DNA of 64,000 bases from Parolsenella massiliensis (GTDB lineage: Bacteria; Actinomycetota; Coriobacteriia; Coriobacteriales; Atopobiaceae). Of this stretch, positions 41,207-50,811 are shown piece after piece. The notes beneath the pieces are model-generated. The model made no database searches and was not told the origin of the DNA. It saw only the letters and a program-made list of their open reading frames with translations. Position 1 is the stretch's first letter; each line of letters begins with the position of its first letter. A program made the translations under genes and the position numbers. The stretch is from assembly GCF_900143685.1 (NCBI RefSeq), contig NZ_LT671675.1:1295985-1359984 (forward strand), given 5' to 3'.

Positions 41207-42400
41207 TTAAGCCTCCCGCACGCGCCGCGCCACCGCGACGAGCACGGCCCCCGTCGCCGCAACGAGCGCGGACGCCGAGACGAGCACGGCCTGCACGCCG
41301 AGGGCCTCGGCAAGAAACGGAGCCGCAAGCAGCGGCAGCGTGCCCGACACGCTGATGCCCACGCGCATGAGCGCGCTCACGCTGCCCAGGCTTGCGAGTT
41401 CGCAGTTGCGCTGCGTGAGCGTCACGCGAAGCGGCATGATCATGCCGTTGGCCACGCCAAGCACGAGCTGCCCCGCCGCCGCGCACCACACGATGGGCGT
41501 GACCGTGTACAGCACCGCACCCAGGCCCTCCAGCACAAGCAGGCCGCACAGCACGGGCAGCGTCACGCGCTTGGGCGGCACGCGGGGCGCAAGCAGAGAT
41601 CCTGCCGTGGCGCCCACGCCCACGATGGCCGTGAGCCAGCCCATCCACTCGGCGCCCACGCGCAGCACGTCTCGATAGAAGAGGCTCTCGAGCGAGTCGA
41701 ACGCCCCAAAGCCGAGGTTGCCGAGAAAGCACACGAGGAACAAGACGATGAGCGCCGGGCTCTCCGCGCATGCGCGCACGCCGTCAGCTATGCGCGAGAA
41801 CAGCGAGCGCGCGGGCTCATTACCGCTCCCCTCCCGTTTGGGCCGCACGCGCTCGCGAAGGGTAAGCGCCACGGCCACGCCGGGAACCGACGTCAGCGGC
41901 AGCACCGCGAACACGAGCCTGTTGTCCGCCGCTCCGGCGATGGCGCCGGCAAGCAGCGGGCCTGCGATGACGGCCGCGAACGTCGCCACGCTCGCAAGCG
42001 AGTTCACGCGCACGAGCGTGGGCTCGTCGGCCGTGAGGTAGCGCGGGAAGGTCTCGACGGCCGTGGAGGCCGCCGCGCCCGAAAGCCCCATGACCACGGA
42101 GACAGCCAGAAGCGACGCCATGCACAGCGGGGCGGCAAACATCACCGCCGCGGCGGCAAGCGGCCCCGCGAGCGCGCCCGCGAGCACGGGGCGCGGCCCC
42201 ATGGCGTCGATGAGGGCGCCGGCAAGCGAGTAGCCCATGAGCATCACGACGTTCATCACGAACACGAGCACCGACACGCCAACGGCGTCCGCGCCCAGCG
42301 CATAGGTGGCGCAACCGATGATTCCCACGAAGTACGCGGCCTGAAATCCCAGTTGGTTGAGGAAACACACCACGACGAGCCTCTTGCACATGACATCCAC
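41207..42400 (-). CDS. Major facilitator superfamily transporter
   Basis: A 397-residue membrane protein with about twelve predicted helices in two halves, separated by a charged loop (RERVRPKREGSGNE) near residue 190. The MFS loop motif between helices 2 and 3 is weakly preserved (AGALIDAMGPRPV). The arrangement resembles drug or metabolite efflux carriers, but no substrate can be given. GTG 42400 follows a GGGGGG tract; ATG 42391 is an alternative. It is a single gene, divergent from eno. Confidence 0.8.
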   Translation of the reverse strand: MDVMCKRLVVVCFLNQLGFQAAYFVGIIGCATYALGADAVGVSVLVFVMNVVMLMGYSLAGALIDAMGPRPVLAGALAGPLAAAAVMFAAPLCMASLLAVSVVMGLSGAAASTAVETFPRYLTADEPTLVRVNSLASVATFAAVIAGPLLAGAIAGAADNRLVFAVLPLTSVPGVAVALTLRERVRPKREGSGNEPARSLFSRIADGVRACAESPALIVLFLVCFLGNLGFGAFDSLESLFYRDVLRVGAEWMGWLTAIVGVGATAGSLLAPRVPPKRVTLPVLCGLLVLEGLGAVLYTVTPIVWCAAAGQLVLGVANGMIMPLRVTLTQRNCELASLGSVSALMRVGISVSGTLPLLAAPFLAEALGVQAVLVSASALVAATGAVLVAVARRVREA

Positions 42401-43911
<1,511 letters not shown>

Positions 43912-43918
43912 CACGTAC

Positions 43919-43951
43919 GGCCGCCGCGACCGGCTGCGCGCCGCGGCGGCC
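43919..43951 (+). terminator. Terminator-like hairpin after eno
   Basis: GGCCGCCGCG pairs with CGCGGCGGCC around a 13-base loop, seven bases after the eno stop. The T run is weak. Confidence 0.6.
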
Positions 43952-44141
43952 CCTTGGGAGCCGAGCCAATCGCGACCGACTCGGCGCGGCTCGTCTCCCA
44001 AGGGGTCCAGAGGCCCCGCAGACCCTTGCTTTACCCGATGCCCGCGGGCCCTCTCCCCCGCGAGCGAAAGCCCTCATGGCCGGCGTGTCCCCGCGCGACG
44101 GCCCCGAGGCCGCGTGTCCCCGCACGCGCGTCTCGACCCAT

Positions 44142-44180
44142 GGCGCCCGCGTGTCCCCGCACGCGGGCGCCCCTCTTTTA
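44142..44180 (+). terminator. Rho-independent terminator in the eno-44506 spacer
   Basis: A perfect 12-bp stem GGCGCCCGCGTG/CACGCGGGCGCC with a 6-base loop, followed by CCTCTTTTA. Confidence 0.75.
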
Positions 44181-44220
44181 GTCGCGCGCCGGCGCCACGC
44201 GGCGACGTCACCCCGCACCG

Positions 44221-44305
44221 ACGCCGTTCTCGGCCGGCTTTTACGTACAGGCGCCGCCCTCGGCCGGCTTTTACGCGTTATTTGACGCCAAGACACGTAA
44301 ATTCC
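44221..44305. repeat. Motif cluster, left flank of the 44506 gene
   Basis: Two direct copies of CGGCCGGCTTTTACG (44231-44245, 44261-44275) and an inverted relative ACACGTAAATTCCGGC (44293-44308). The right flank of the gene (45470-45560) has the same order of related motifs and also begins ACGCCGTTCT. Confidence 0.6.
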
Positions 44306-44505
44306 GGCTCACGGCGAATCGGAGCCGTCACATCGCCGATGCATCCGCCGGCAGCGTCAGGGCAACCGTCCACCGACAGCCACAAGCTTACAAGCGAAGC
44401 ATTTTCCCCCAACTAGCTGGCCTGTTAGATTTGCGTTGGATTCCCGTCAGGTTCCTGCGTCCCACTCGCTGCTAGCCTACGCAAAACGGCGGCGATGGAG
44501 GACGC

Positions 44506-45468
44506 GTGGCGGCGCATCGGGACAGGCAGATCGGCGAGCTTCTCGATGAGGCGCAACGCTGCGGAAGATGCGCCGCCGCCTCGGACAGATTGCTTCGCGA
44601 AGCGCTCGACCGCCGTGTGGGAACAGAGCTCGTGCGGCCTCGTCCGCGCCTCTACGCCCGCACCTCGTATTGGAATGGCCTCCCGAGAAGATCGCGCGAG
44701 GAGCACATCCTGCGCGGGCTTGCCGCGCTTCATCCAGACTGGACCTTCTGCAGCGCTAGCGCGGCCCTTCTCCACGGCCTTCCTGTCTCATACCGGCAGC
44801 TGAAAAGCGCCCACATCCTCGACCCGGCGTCGCACACGAGTTGCGCCGGCGTGACTCGCCATCGCCAGAGAAGCGATCAGCCCAGCCCGGCACGCGCGAA
44901 GGGCGTCCGCGTCACGCCGCTGACGGACACCATCGTGGACTGTTTGCTTGCACTCAACTTCAAGGAAGGTCTGGCCGTCGCCGACGCCGCGCTCTCACGC
45001 CTGCGAATGAGCGTCCCGGAACTCGATGCCCTTCTCGCCGAGAAGGGCCGGCAGCGGCCCGGCGTTCGGCAGGCACGCAAGACGGCACAGCACGCAGACG
45101 CCCGCAGCGAGAGCGGTGGCGAGTCCATGGCCCGTGCCGTCATGGTCGAGAACGGCTTCATGCTGCCCGAGCTGCAGGTTCCCATCGAGAATCCCGACAG
45201 GCCGGAGTGGCCCTGGCGCACCGACTTCTACTGGCTGCTGCCCGACGGCACGACCGTCGCCGGCGAGCTCGACGGCGGCGAGAAGTACGTCAACCCGAAC
45301 ATGACGCACGGCCGAGACGCATTGCAGGTGCTGCGAGACGAGCGCATCCGTGAGTCACAGCTCACGCTCGCCGTGGATCGCGTGATGCGCTTCACATTCG
45401 CCGACGTCATCGACGAGCGTCGGCTCGTGGCGCTCCTCGAGCGGTTCGGCATTCCTCGCATCGGATGA
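44506..45468 (+). CDS. Uncharacterised two-domain protein with PD-(D/E)XK/DUF559-like C-terminus
   Basis: A 320-residue protein. The N-terminal part (GLAALHPDWTFCSASAALLHGLP, then VTPLTDTIVDCLLALNFKEGLAVADAALS) looks like the AbiEi-type or transcriptional-regulator-like domain that precedes DUF559 domains in actinobacteria. The C-terminal part has an Asp (RTDFYWLLPDG) followed by E-x-D (AGELDGGEKY) and an alternating strand/helix pattern, fitting a PD-(D/E)XK-like nuclease fold; this is inference. The GTG start has GGAGG four bases upstream. Both flanks carry the same repeated motif cluster, which suggests autoregulation or movement as a cassette. Confidence 0.65.
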   Translation: MAAHRDRQIGELLDEAQRCGRCAAASDRLLREALDRRVGTELVRPRPRLYARTSYWNGLPRRSREEHILRGLAALHPDWTFCSASAALLHGLPVSYRQLKSAHILDPASHTSCAGVTRHRQRSDQPSPARAKGVRVTPLTDTIVDCLLALNFKEGLAVADAALSRLRMSVPELDALLAEKGRQRPGVRQARKTAQHADARSESGGESMARAVMVENGFMLPELQVPIENPDRPEWPWRTDFYWLLPDGTTVAGELDGGEKYVNPNMTHGRDALQVLRDERIRESQLTLAVDRVMRFTFADVIDERRLVALLERFGIPRIG

Positions 45469-45469
45469 C

Positions 45470-45560
45470 GCCGTTCTGTGCCGGATATTACGCGCCCGTA
45501 TCATCGCGCGCCGGGTTTTACGCATCCGGAAGCGTTAAAACACGTAATTTCAGGCCGAGA
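45470..45560. repeat. Motif cluster, right flank of the 44506 gene
   Basis: It begins ACGCCGTTCT, then GTGCCGGATATTACG and CGCGCCGGGTTTTACG (direct), then ACACGTAATTTCAGGC (inverted): the same order as the left flank. Confidence 0.6.
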
Positions 45561-45671
45561 ACGACCACGCCGCGTAGTATCCGGCGCAGAACGGCCACGC
45601 CAGCCGCCGGCAACAAAAAGCGCCGCCACCCGGGAGGGGCGGCGGCGCAGGCACACGCTATGCGGCACGCA

Positions 45672-46418
45672 TTAGAACATGCCGAGGAAGCCGTGCACGA
45701 ACAGCGCGGCCACGGCGGCGCCCACAAACGGCGCGATGCCGGGGACGAGCAGGCCGTACTTCCAGTTGTTGTCGGCCTTGTTGGCGATGGGAAGCAGCTG
45801 GTAGGCCATGCGCGGGCCCAGGTCTCGGGCCTGGTTCATGGCAAAGCCCGTGATGCCGCCCATGCCCATGCCTACGGCCCACACGATGAGGCCCACGCAG
45901 ATAGCGAGCATGAGCACGTTGTCGCCGGCGCGGTTGGCCGCAGCAAGAATCGCCGAGATGAACACGAAGGTGCAGATGGCCTCGCAGAAGAAGTTGCGGG
46001 CGTAGTTGCTGCCCTCCTTGGTGGGGTTCGTCGAGAAGATGTTGCGCTGGGCAACCGGGTCGACGACGCCCTCGGACGCCTTGAACTCGTCGGCGTACAT
46101 GAACCAGGCGACGCATGCACCCGCAAAGCCGCCAAGCATGTCGGCGACCATGTACGGGATGCAGCTGGACCACGGCACGAGGCCCACGATGCACTGGGCG
46201 AGCACCATGGCCGGGTTCATACAGACGGCGCCGCCAAAGACGAACAGGCACACGGAGATGCCGAACGACCACGTCGTGATGGCGAACATGTGGCCGGAAC
46301 CCTGGTACTTGGTGCCCTTGAGCACGGTGTCGCAGTGGACGCCCACGCCAAAGACGATCATGAGTGCCGTGCTGCCAAACTCGCACAGCATATGGAAAAG
46401 CAGATCGTTGCTGATCAC
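45672..46418 (-). CDS. Aquaporin/glycerol facilitator-family channel (LarD-like)
   Basis: A 248-residue MIP-family channel with six helices and two half-helix motifs. The first is intact (VCMNPAMVLA). The second reads MNQARDLGPRMAY, with Gln where the family has Pro (NPA becomes NQA). In lactate racemization operons a channel of this family (LarD) moves lactic acid, and here the gene follows larA, so a lactate-channel role is inferred. GTG 46418 has AAGGAG eight bases upstream; TTG 46424 is too close to it. Confidence 0.8.
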   Translation of the reverse strand: MISNDLLFHMLCEFGSTALMIVFGVGVHCDTVLKGTKYQGSGHMFAITTWSFGISVCLFVFGGAVCMNPAMVLAQCIVGLVPWSSCIPYMVADMLGGFAGACVAWFMYADEFKASEGVVDPVAQRNIFSTNPTKEGSNYARNFFCEAICTFVFISAILAAANRAGDNVLMLAICVGLIVWAVGMGMGGITGFAMNQARDLGPRMAYQLLPIANKADNNWKYGLLVPGIAPFVGAAVAALFVHGFLGMF

Positions 46419-46488
46419 GTGCAAAACTCCTTCGAATGTACTTCCTTCTGTCCCCTATCCAAGGCCGCGCCCCCGCGGCCACGTCGGG

Positions 46489-47766
46489 CTAGTGCTGGGC
46501 CACGACCACGCCCAGGCCGTCGGGGATGACGGCCACCTTGGCGTCGGCGCCCTTCATCTCGAAGGCCAGCTTGAGTGCCTCGTCAACGGTGTTGACCGGC
46601 GTCATGTGCATGTCGCGCAGCATCTGGTGGTCGCACAGGTCGCTCACCATGATCACGGGGTGATGCGCCAGGATGCGGGCGAAGATCTGCGAGGTCCACT
46701 GGTCGGGAAGGGTCTCGTCCTTCGGGCGGTCGATGCAGGCGCGCTCGAACTCGGCCGGGTCGTTGTCGGCAATGTTGTGGTAGAAGCCCTCGCCGCCATG
46801 GCCGTCTGCGCAGCCGGCCACGTCGATGATGACGCCGCCCTCGGGCAGCGTGGCCTCGGCGGCGCACATGCCCTTCACAGCCTGGTAGATGTTCTGGTCG
46901 AGCGGGTAGCCGCCGTTCGTGGTGACGGCGATGTCACACGCGACGGGCTCCACGCCCGCAAGGCTGCGAACGAAGTCGCATCCCGCCTCGTGAGCCTCGT
47001 GGATGTCGCCGGCAAACGAGCCGATGACCTCGTGCTTGCCGTTGAGCACCACGTTGAGCACGAACGCGAGGTGCGCCATCTCGGCCGCGGCGAACATGTC
47101 CTCGTTCACGTGGTTGTGGCACAGGTTGCCGGCGCGGGAGTGAGAGTCGTTCACGAACTGGCCGTTGTGGTTGTACATGATCGTCTTGTAGCTGGCCACG
47201 CCCGGCAGCACAGACTTGCGGCTGCCCGAGAAGCCCGCGAAGAAGTGAGGCTCAATGAAGCCCTCCGCAAGCAGCAGATCGGCATCGGCCGCGACCTTAT
47301 TGATGATGCACTCGCCACCGGAGGGCAGCGTGCCGATCTTCTCCATCATGCTGTCGTCGGTGGCGACGTGCATGACGATCTCCTCGTTGGCGACGATATC
47401 CTCGCCGTACTTGTTGACGAGCTCCTCGTGCGTGGAGGGACGGTGCATGCCCGTGGCCACGAGGATGCGCACGCGCGCCTCGGGCGCCGCGGCGTGGATG
47501 CGGCGCAGTAAGATGGGCATGGTCACGCGCGAGGGCACGGGACGCGTGTGGTCGGAGCTGATGATGACGATGTCACGCTTACCCGCGCAAAGCTCCTCGA
47601 GCTTGGGAGAGCCGTAGGGGTTGTCGAGGGAGTCCTCGACGAGCTGCTCCTGGCTCTCGGACGGCTTGAAGTCATTCTGGTGGCCCTGCATGAGGCCAGC
47701 GAAGTTCTTGTCCTCGAGACGAATGGTCATCGTCTTATGGTCATACGGCAGTTCGGTCTCGAACAT
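46489..47766 (-). CDS. larA: Nickel-pincer lactate racemase family protein (LarA)
   Basis: A 425-residue LarA-family (DUF2088) enzyme. It has SSDHTRPVPSR, the histidines in VATGMHRPST, EPHFFAGFSGSRKSVLPG (His, and the Lys that tethers the nickel-pincer cofactor) and NDSHSRAGN, and the C-terminal GGYPLDQN. It would interconvert L- and D-lactate or a related 2-hydroxyacid. Cofactor genes larB, larC and larE are not in the window. Some LarA homologues use other hydroxyacids, so the substrate is tentative. ATG 47766 has a loosely spaced AAGGGAAG. It is upstream of the channel gene in one unit. Confidence 0.88.
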   Translation of the reverse strand: MFETELPYDHKTMTIRLEDKNFAGLMQGHQNDFKPSESQEQLVEDSLDNPYGSPKLEELCAGKRDIVIISSDHTRPVPSRVTMPILLRRIHAAAPEARVRILVATGMHRPSTHEELVNKYGEDIVANEEIVMHVATDDSMMEKIGTLPSGGECIINKVAADADLLLAEGFIEPHFFAGFSGSRKSVLPGVASYKTIMYNHNGQFVNDSHSRAGNLCHNHVNEDMFAAAEMAHLAFVLNVVLNGKHEVIGSFAGDIHEAHEAGCDFVRSLAGVEPVACDIAVTTNGGYPLDQNIYQAVKGMCAAEATLPEGGVIIDVAGCADGHGGEGFYHNIADNDPAEFERACIDRPKDETLPDQWTSQIFARILAHHPVIMVSDLCDHQMLRDMHMTPVNTVDEALKLAFEMKGADAKVAVIPDGLGVVVAQH

Positions 47767-47928
47767 GGTTCGAATCGCTTCCCTTTTTCCTTGCAGACGC
47801 GCCTAATGTAGGGCGTGCTCTTTGGTGTAGATACCACGTTGCAACGAGGTGCCACTTGGGCGCTGCCTAGGGTACACCGCATGACAACTACCGTCCACGA
47901 CAAATTTGCTACCCTTCGCCAAGTTCAG

Positions 47929-47969
47929 GAAAAAAGAAAACCGCTGCCCGAGAAGCCCGAGCAGCGGTC
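47929..47969 (-). terminator. Terminator of the GGGtGRT/scaffold operon
   Basis: On the minus strand CCGCTGC ... GCAGCGG (7 bp plus inner pairs) is followed by TTTTCTTTTTT. It is about 50 bases past the stop at 48019. Confidence 0.8.
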
Positions 47970-48018
47970 TCAACTCACGCTAGAAACCTGGCGCGAGAAT
48001 GATTCTGTAAGGTTGTCC

Positions 48019-49023
48019 TTACGCGTTCAGCGCGGCGTTCACGGCGACGGCGCAGGCGACGGTGGCACCGACCATGGGGTTGTTGCCCATGCCGATGAGA
48101 CCCATCATGTCGACGTGCGCAGGCACGGAGGAGGAGCCGGCGAACTGGGCGTCGGAGTGCATGCGGCCCATGGTGTCGGTCATGCCGTAGGAGGCGGGGC
48201 CGGCGCCCATGTTGTCCGGGTGCAGGGTACGACCAGTGCCGCCACCAGAGGCGACAGAGAAGTACTTCTTGCCAGCCTCGAGGCGCTCCTTCTTGTAGGT
48301 GCCAGCGACCGGGTGCTGGAAGCGCGTCGGGTTGGTGGAGTTACCGGTGATCGAGATGTCGACGTTCTCGTGCCACATGATGGCAACGCCCTCACGGACG
48401 TCATCGGCGCCGTAGCAGTTGACGGCGGCACGCGGGCCATCGGAGTACGGGATGGTCTCGACGATCTTAAGCTCGCCCGTGTAGTAGTCGAACTGGGTCT
48501 TCACATAGGTGAAGCCGTTGATGCGGGCGATGATCTGGGCGGCGTCCTTGCCAAGGCCGTTCAGGATGACGCGGAGCGGCTTCTGACGGGCCTTGTTGGC
48601 GTTGAGGGCCAGGCCGATGGCGCCCTCAGCGGCGGCGAAGGACTCGTGGCCGGCGAGGAACGCGAAGCACTCGGTGTCGTCGGAGAGCAGCATGGCACCG
48701 AGGTTGCCGTGGCCGAGACCGACCTTGCGGTCCTCAGCGACGGAGCCGGGGACGGTGAAGGCCTGGATGCCCTCGCCGATCACGGAAGCGGCCTCGGAAG
48801 CGGACTTGACGCCACGCTTGACAGCCAGGGCGCAGCCCAGGGTGTAGGCCCACTCGGCGTTCTGGAAGGCGATGGACTGCGTGTTGTGGACAATCTCACG
48901 CGGGTTGAAGCCCTTGTCAGTGCAGATCTGCAGGGCCTCCTCGAGGGAGGCGATGCCGTTGTCGGCGAGGCACTTGTTGATCTTGTCAACGCGGCGCTCG
49001 TAACCTTCGAACGTAACAGCCAT
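48019..49023 (-). CDS. GGGtGRT family protein
   Basis: A 334-residue protein of the GGGtGRT family, named from its invariant motif, here ASGGGTGRTLHPDNM (about residues 255-269). Other conserved blocks are VPGSVAEDRKVGLGHGNLGAMLLS and GHESFAAAEGAIGLALNANKARQ, and a Gly-rich C-terminus. Its function is unknown; it is conserved in anaerobes next to an IscU/NifU-like scaffold, as here (18-bp gap), which suggests a shared iron-sulfur-related job. ATG 49023 follows AAAGGGAGGG. Confidence 0.88.
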   Translation of the reverse strand: MAVTFEGYERRVDKINKCLADNGIASLEEALQICTDKGFNPREIVHNTQSIAFQNAEWAYTLGCALAVKRGVKSASEAASVIGEGIQAFTVPGSVAEDRKVGLGHGNLGAMLLSDDTECFAFLAGHESFAAAEGAIGLALNANKARQKPLRVILNGLGKDAAQIIARINGFTYVKTQFDYYTGELKIVETIPYSDGPRAAVNCYGADDVREGVAIMWHENVDISITGNSTNPTRFQHPVAGTYKKERLEAGKKYFSVASGGGTGRTLHPDNMGAGPASYGMTDTMGRMHSDAQFAGSSSVPAHVDMMGLIGMGNNPMVGATVACAVAVNAALNA

Positions 49024-49041
49024 GGTTATATCCCTCCCTTT

Positions 49042-49776
49042 CTACTCGTGAACCGGGAACGTGCTGGCGACGGAGTGGGTCTCCTCGTCAGTGCGCGGAT
49101 CGATGTACTTGGCGGCGTTGTCCCACTGGCCATAGTGGCCCATGGCGCCCTGGATGGCGTCCTCAGCGGACTTGCCGGCCTTGAGGGCGTCGGTGAACTT
49201 GCCGAGGTTCAGGAACTCGAACGCGATGATCTCGTTCTTGTCGTTGAGCGCCATGCGGGTGACGTAGCCCTGAGCGAGCTCGAGGTAACGAGCGCCCTTG
49301 GCCTTGGTGCCGAACATGGTGCCGACCTGGGAGCGAAGGCCCTTGCCGAGGTCGTCGAGGGAGGCGCCGACGGGCAGGCCACCCTCGGAGAACGCGGTCT
49401 GGCTGCGACCGTAGACGATCTGCAGGAAGATCTCGCGCATGGCGACGTTAATGGCATCGCAGACGAGGTCGGTGTTGAGGGCCTCGAGGATGGTCTTGCC
49501 GGGAAGAATCTCGGAAGCCATGGCGGCGGAGTGGGTCATGCCGGAGCAGCCGATGGTCTCGACCAGGGCCTCCTCGATGATGCCCTCCTTGACGTTCAGC
49601 GTGAGCTTGCAGGCGCCCTGCTGGGGAGCGCACCAACCCACACCGTGCGTGAGGCCAGAGATGTCAGAGACCTCCTTGGCCTGAACCCACTTGCCCTCCT
49701 CGGGGATGGGCGCGGGGCCGTGGTAAGCACCCTTAGCGACGGGGCACATGTTCTCCACTTCCTGTGAATACTGCAT
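49042..49776 (-). CDS. IscU/NifU-like iron-sulfur scaffold partner of the GGGtGRT protein
   Basis: A 244-residue protein. The first 150 residues have the IscU-like fold with ligand-type Cys in VGWCAPQQGACKLTLNV and VETIGCSGMTHSAAMASEILPGKT; the C-terminal half is specific to this family. It is not a stand-alone IscU (about 130 residues). The pairing with the GGGtGRT gene is a conserved operon in gut anaerobes; the client protein is unknown. ATG 49776 follows AAGGAGAGG. Confidence 0.85.
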   Translation of the reverse strand: MQYSQEVENMCPVAKGAYHGPAPIPEEGKWVQAKEVSDISGLTHGVGWCAPQQGACKLTLNVKEGIIEEALVETIGCSGMTHSAAMASEILPGKTILEALNTDLVCDAINVAMREIFLQIVYGRSQTAFSEGGLPVGASLDDLGKGLRSQVGTMFGTKAKGARYLELAQGYVTRMALNDKNEIIAFEFLNLGKFTDALKAGKSAEDAIQGAMGHYGQWDNAAKYIDPRTDEETHSVASTFPVHE

Positions 49777-50134
49777 GCCTCTCCTTTCTGTTTGCGTAGG
49801 TGACGGCCCACACCCCAGCGCGGCCGCCACGTGCGTGCCACGGCGCTTTCCCCGGCGCCGCGGCGTCCCTTTGGGTTGCGCCACCCGGATGGGCGGTCGC
49901 TTCCACAGACGGCTTCATAATAGCGCGAACGGGCCATCTCCATAGCCTTCTCAAGTGAGCAATTCCGAACGTTTGCCCACGTAGACCGCGAGTTGTCCAG
50001 CGATTTGCGGTCAACTTGCGATGCCCGGGCGCCGGCGGGGCGCTTGCATGCGCTCGCGCCGTTGCTGATGCGTATTTGCACGCTGGCGGCACCGCTAGCG
50101 TGCAAATACGTTGCATCGGCGGCAGCGTACGCGT
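49777..50134. other. Spacer between the scaffold gene and the DUF4160 gene
   Basis: 358 bp, AT-richer than its surroundings in the middle. The promoter of the scaffold operon (minus) must lie here. The only strong structure is the 40-bp hairpin at 50071-50110. No gene is seen. Confidence 0.45.
50071..50110. repeat. Perfect 14-bp inverted repeat after the DUF4160 gene
   Basis: CGTATTTGCACGCT pairs exactly with AGCGTGCAAATACG; the 12-base interior can add more pairs. It lies 24 bases past the DUF4160 stop on the minus strand, without a T run. Confidence 0.7.
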
Positions 50135-50413
50135 CTAGAGATAGAACGCGAGGGAGTCAGGACCGAACGTCTCCAGCCAGCGCTCGCAGATGAGGCCGTG
50201 GTTGAACTTGATGACCTTGGCGAGGCTCCTCAGGTCCTTCTCGGGAATGCCGCTGTTGTTGTTGGCGAGAATGCAGCCGCCACAAGACGTGAGCCAGAAC
50301 TTCGTCGAGTTCTTCTCGGCATGCCGTATGGCCACATGGACGTGAACGGGCTCGCCATTCTCGGAGACCCAGAAGAACAGCACGTACCTGCCAACCGTAA
50401 GCACCTTGGGCAT
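50135..50413 (-). CDS. DUF4160 domain protein
   Basis: A 92-residue protein with DUF4160 hallmarks: VLFFWVSENGEPVHVHV at the front and GIPEKDLRSLAKVIKFNHGLICERW at the end. DUF4160 genes often pair with a small partner in two-gene modules resembling toxin-antitoxin systems, but activity is unproven. Its ATG shares one base with the stop of the upstream gene (TGATG), so it is translationally coupled. Confidence 0.82.
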   Translation of the reverse strand: MPKVLTVGRYVLFFWVSENGEPVHVHVAIRHAEKNSTKFWLTSCGGCILANNNSGIPEKDLRSLAKVIKFNHGLICERWLETFGPDSLAFYL

Positions 50414-50682
50414 CAGGCGGTCAACCTCTCGCTTGGGTCTGCCTGGGCAAACTCGAAGATGAGCGGGGCGTTGTTGCGCACGAGGCGATCGAGCTTGCCC
50501 ATCTCCTCGTCAGAGAAGCCCTCGACGTTGCTCCACACAAACGAGGGAAGCATGCAGCGAGCAGAGTCGAAGCCCATGTCAACGGGACGCTCGACGCGCA
50601 CCTCGACCGTGCCGTCCTCGTTCATGTCCGAATAGGCGACCTGCGTCTCGTCGGGCAACTGAATGTAGTCCCAAAACACCAT
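50413..50682 (-). CDS. Small acidic partner of the DUF4160 protein
   Basis: An 89-residue protein I cannot assign to a named domain. It is rich in Asp and Glu (YSDMNEDGTVEVRVERPVD) with aromatic clusters (MVFWDY, LPSFVW). It is first in the two-gene module. ATG 50682 follows AAGGGAGG closely. An antitoxin-like role would be inference only. Confidence 0.7.
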   Translation of the reverse strand: MVFWDYIQLPDETQVAYSDMNEDGTVEVRVERPVDMGFDSARCMLPSFVWSNVEGFSDEEMGKLDRLVRNNAPLIFEFAQADPSERLTA

Positions 50683-50811
50683 GGCCTCCCTTCCGCCGTG
50701 TTTTATGGATTGTACCCAAATGACCCATCCCGCCCCACCCGGGTAGAATGGACACGCGAACGCACGGGCGCCTCGGGGAGGCGCCCGCCACACATATATG
50801 AAGGAGATCAC

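Larger units (their letters stand above)
43912..44505. other. Long GC-rich spacer after eno
   Basis: 594 bp without a convincing gene. It holds two terminator-like hairpins (43919-43951 and 44142-44180), a long inverted repeat CCCCTTGGGAG ... CTCCCAAGGGG (about 43949-44007), three copies of GCGTGTCCCCGC (44083, 44112, 44149) and the motif cluster starting at 44221. Confidence 0.5.

Noticed and set aside
44292-44311. Short CGTAAATTCCGG motif as an IS end
   Set aside because: No transposase or target duplication is present on either side, so it is listed only as part of the motif cluster.
43912-44505. A tRNA or other known RNA gene in the spacer after eno
   Set aside because: Hairpins are present but no cloverleaf, CCA end or T-loop consensus was found.
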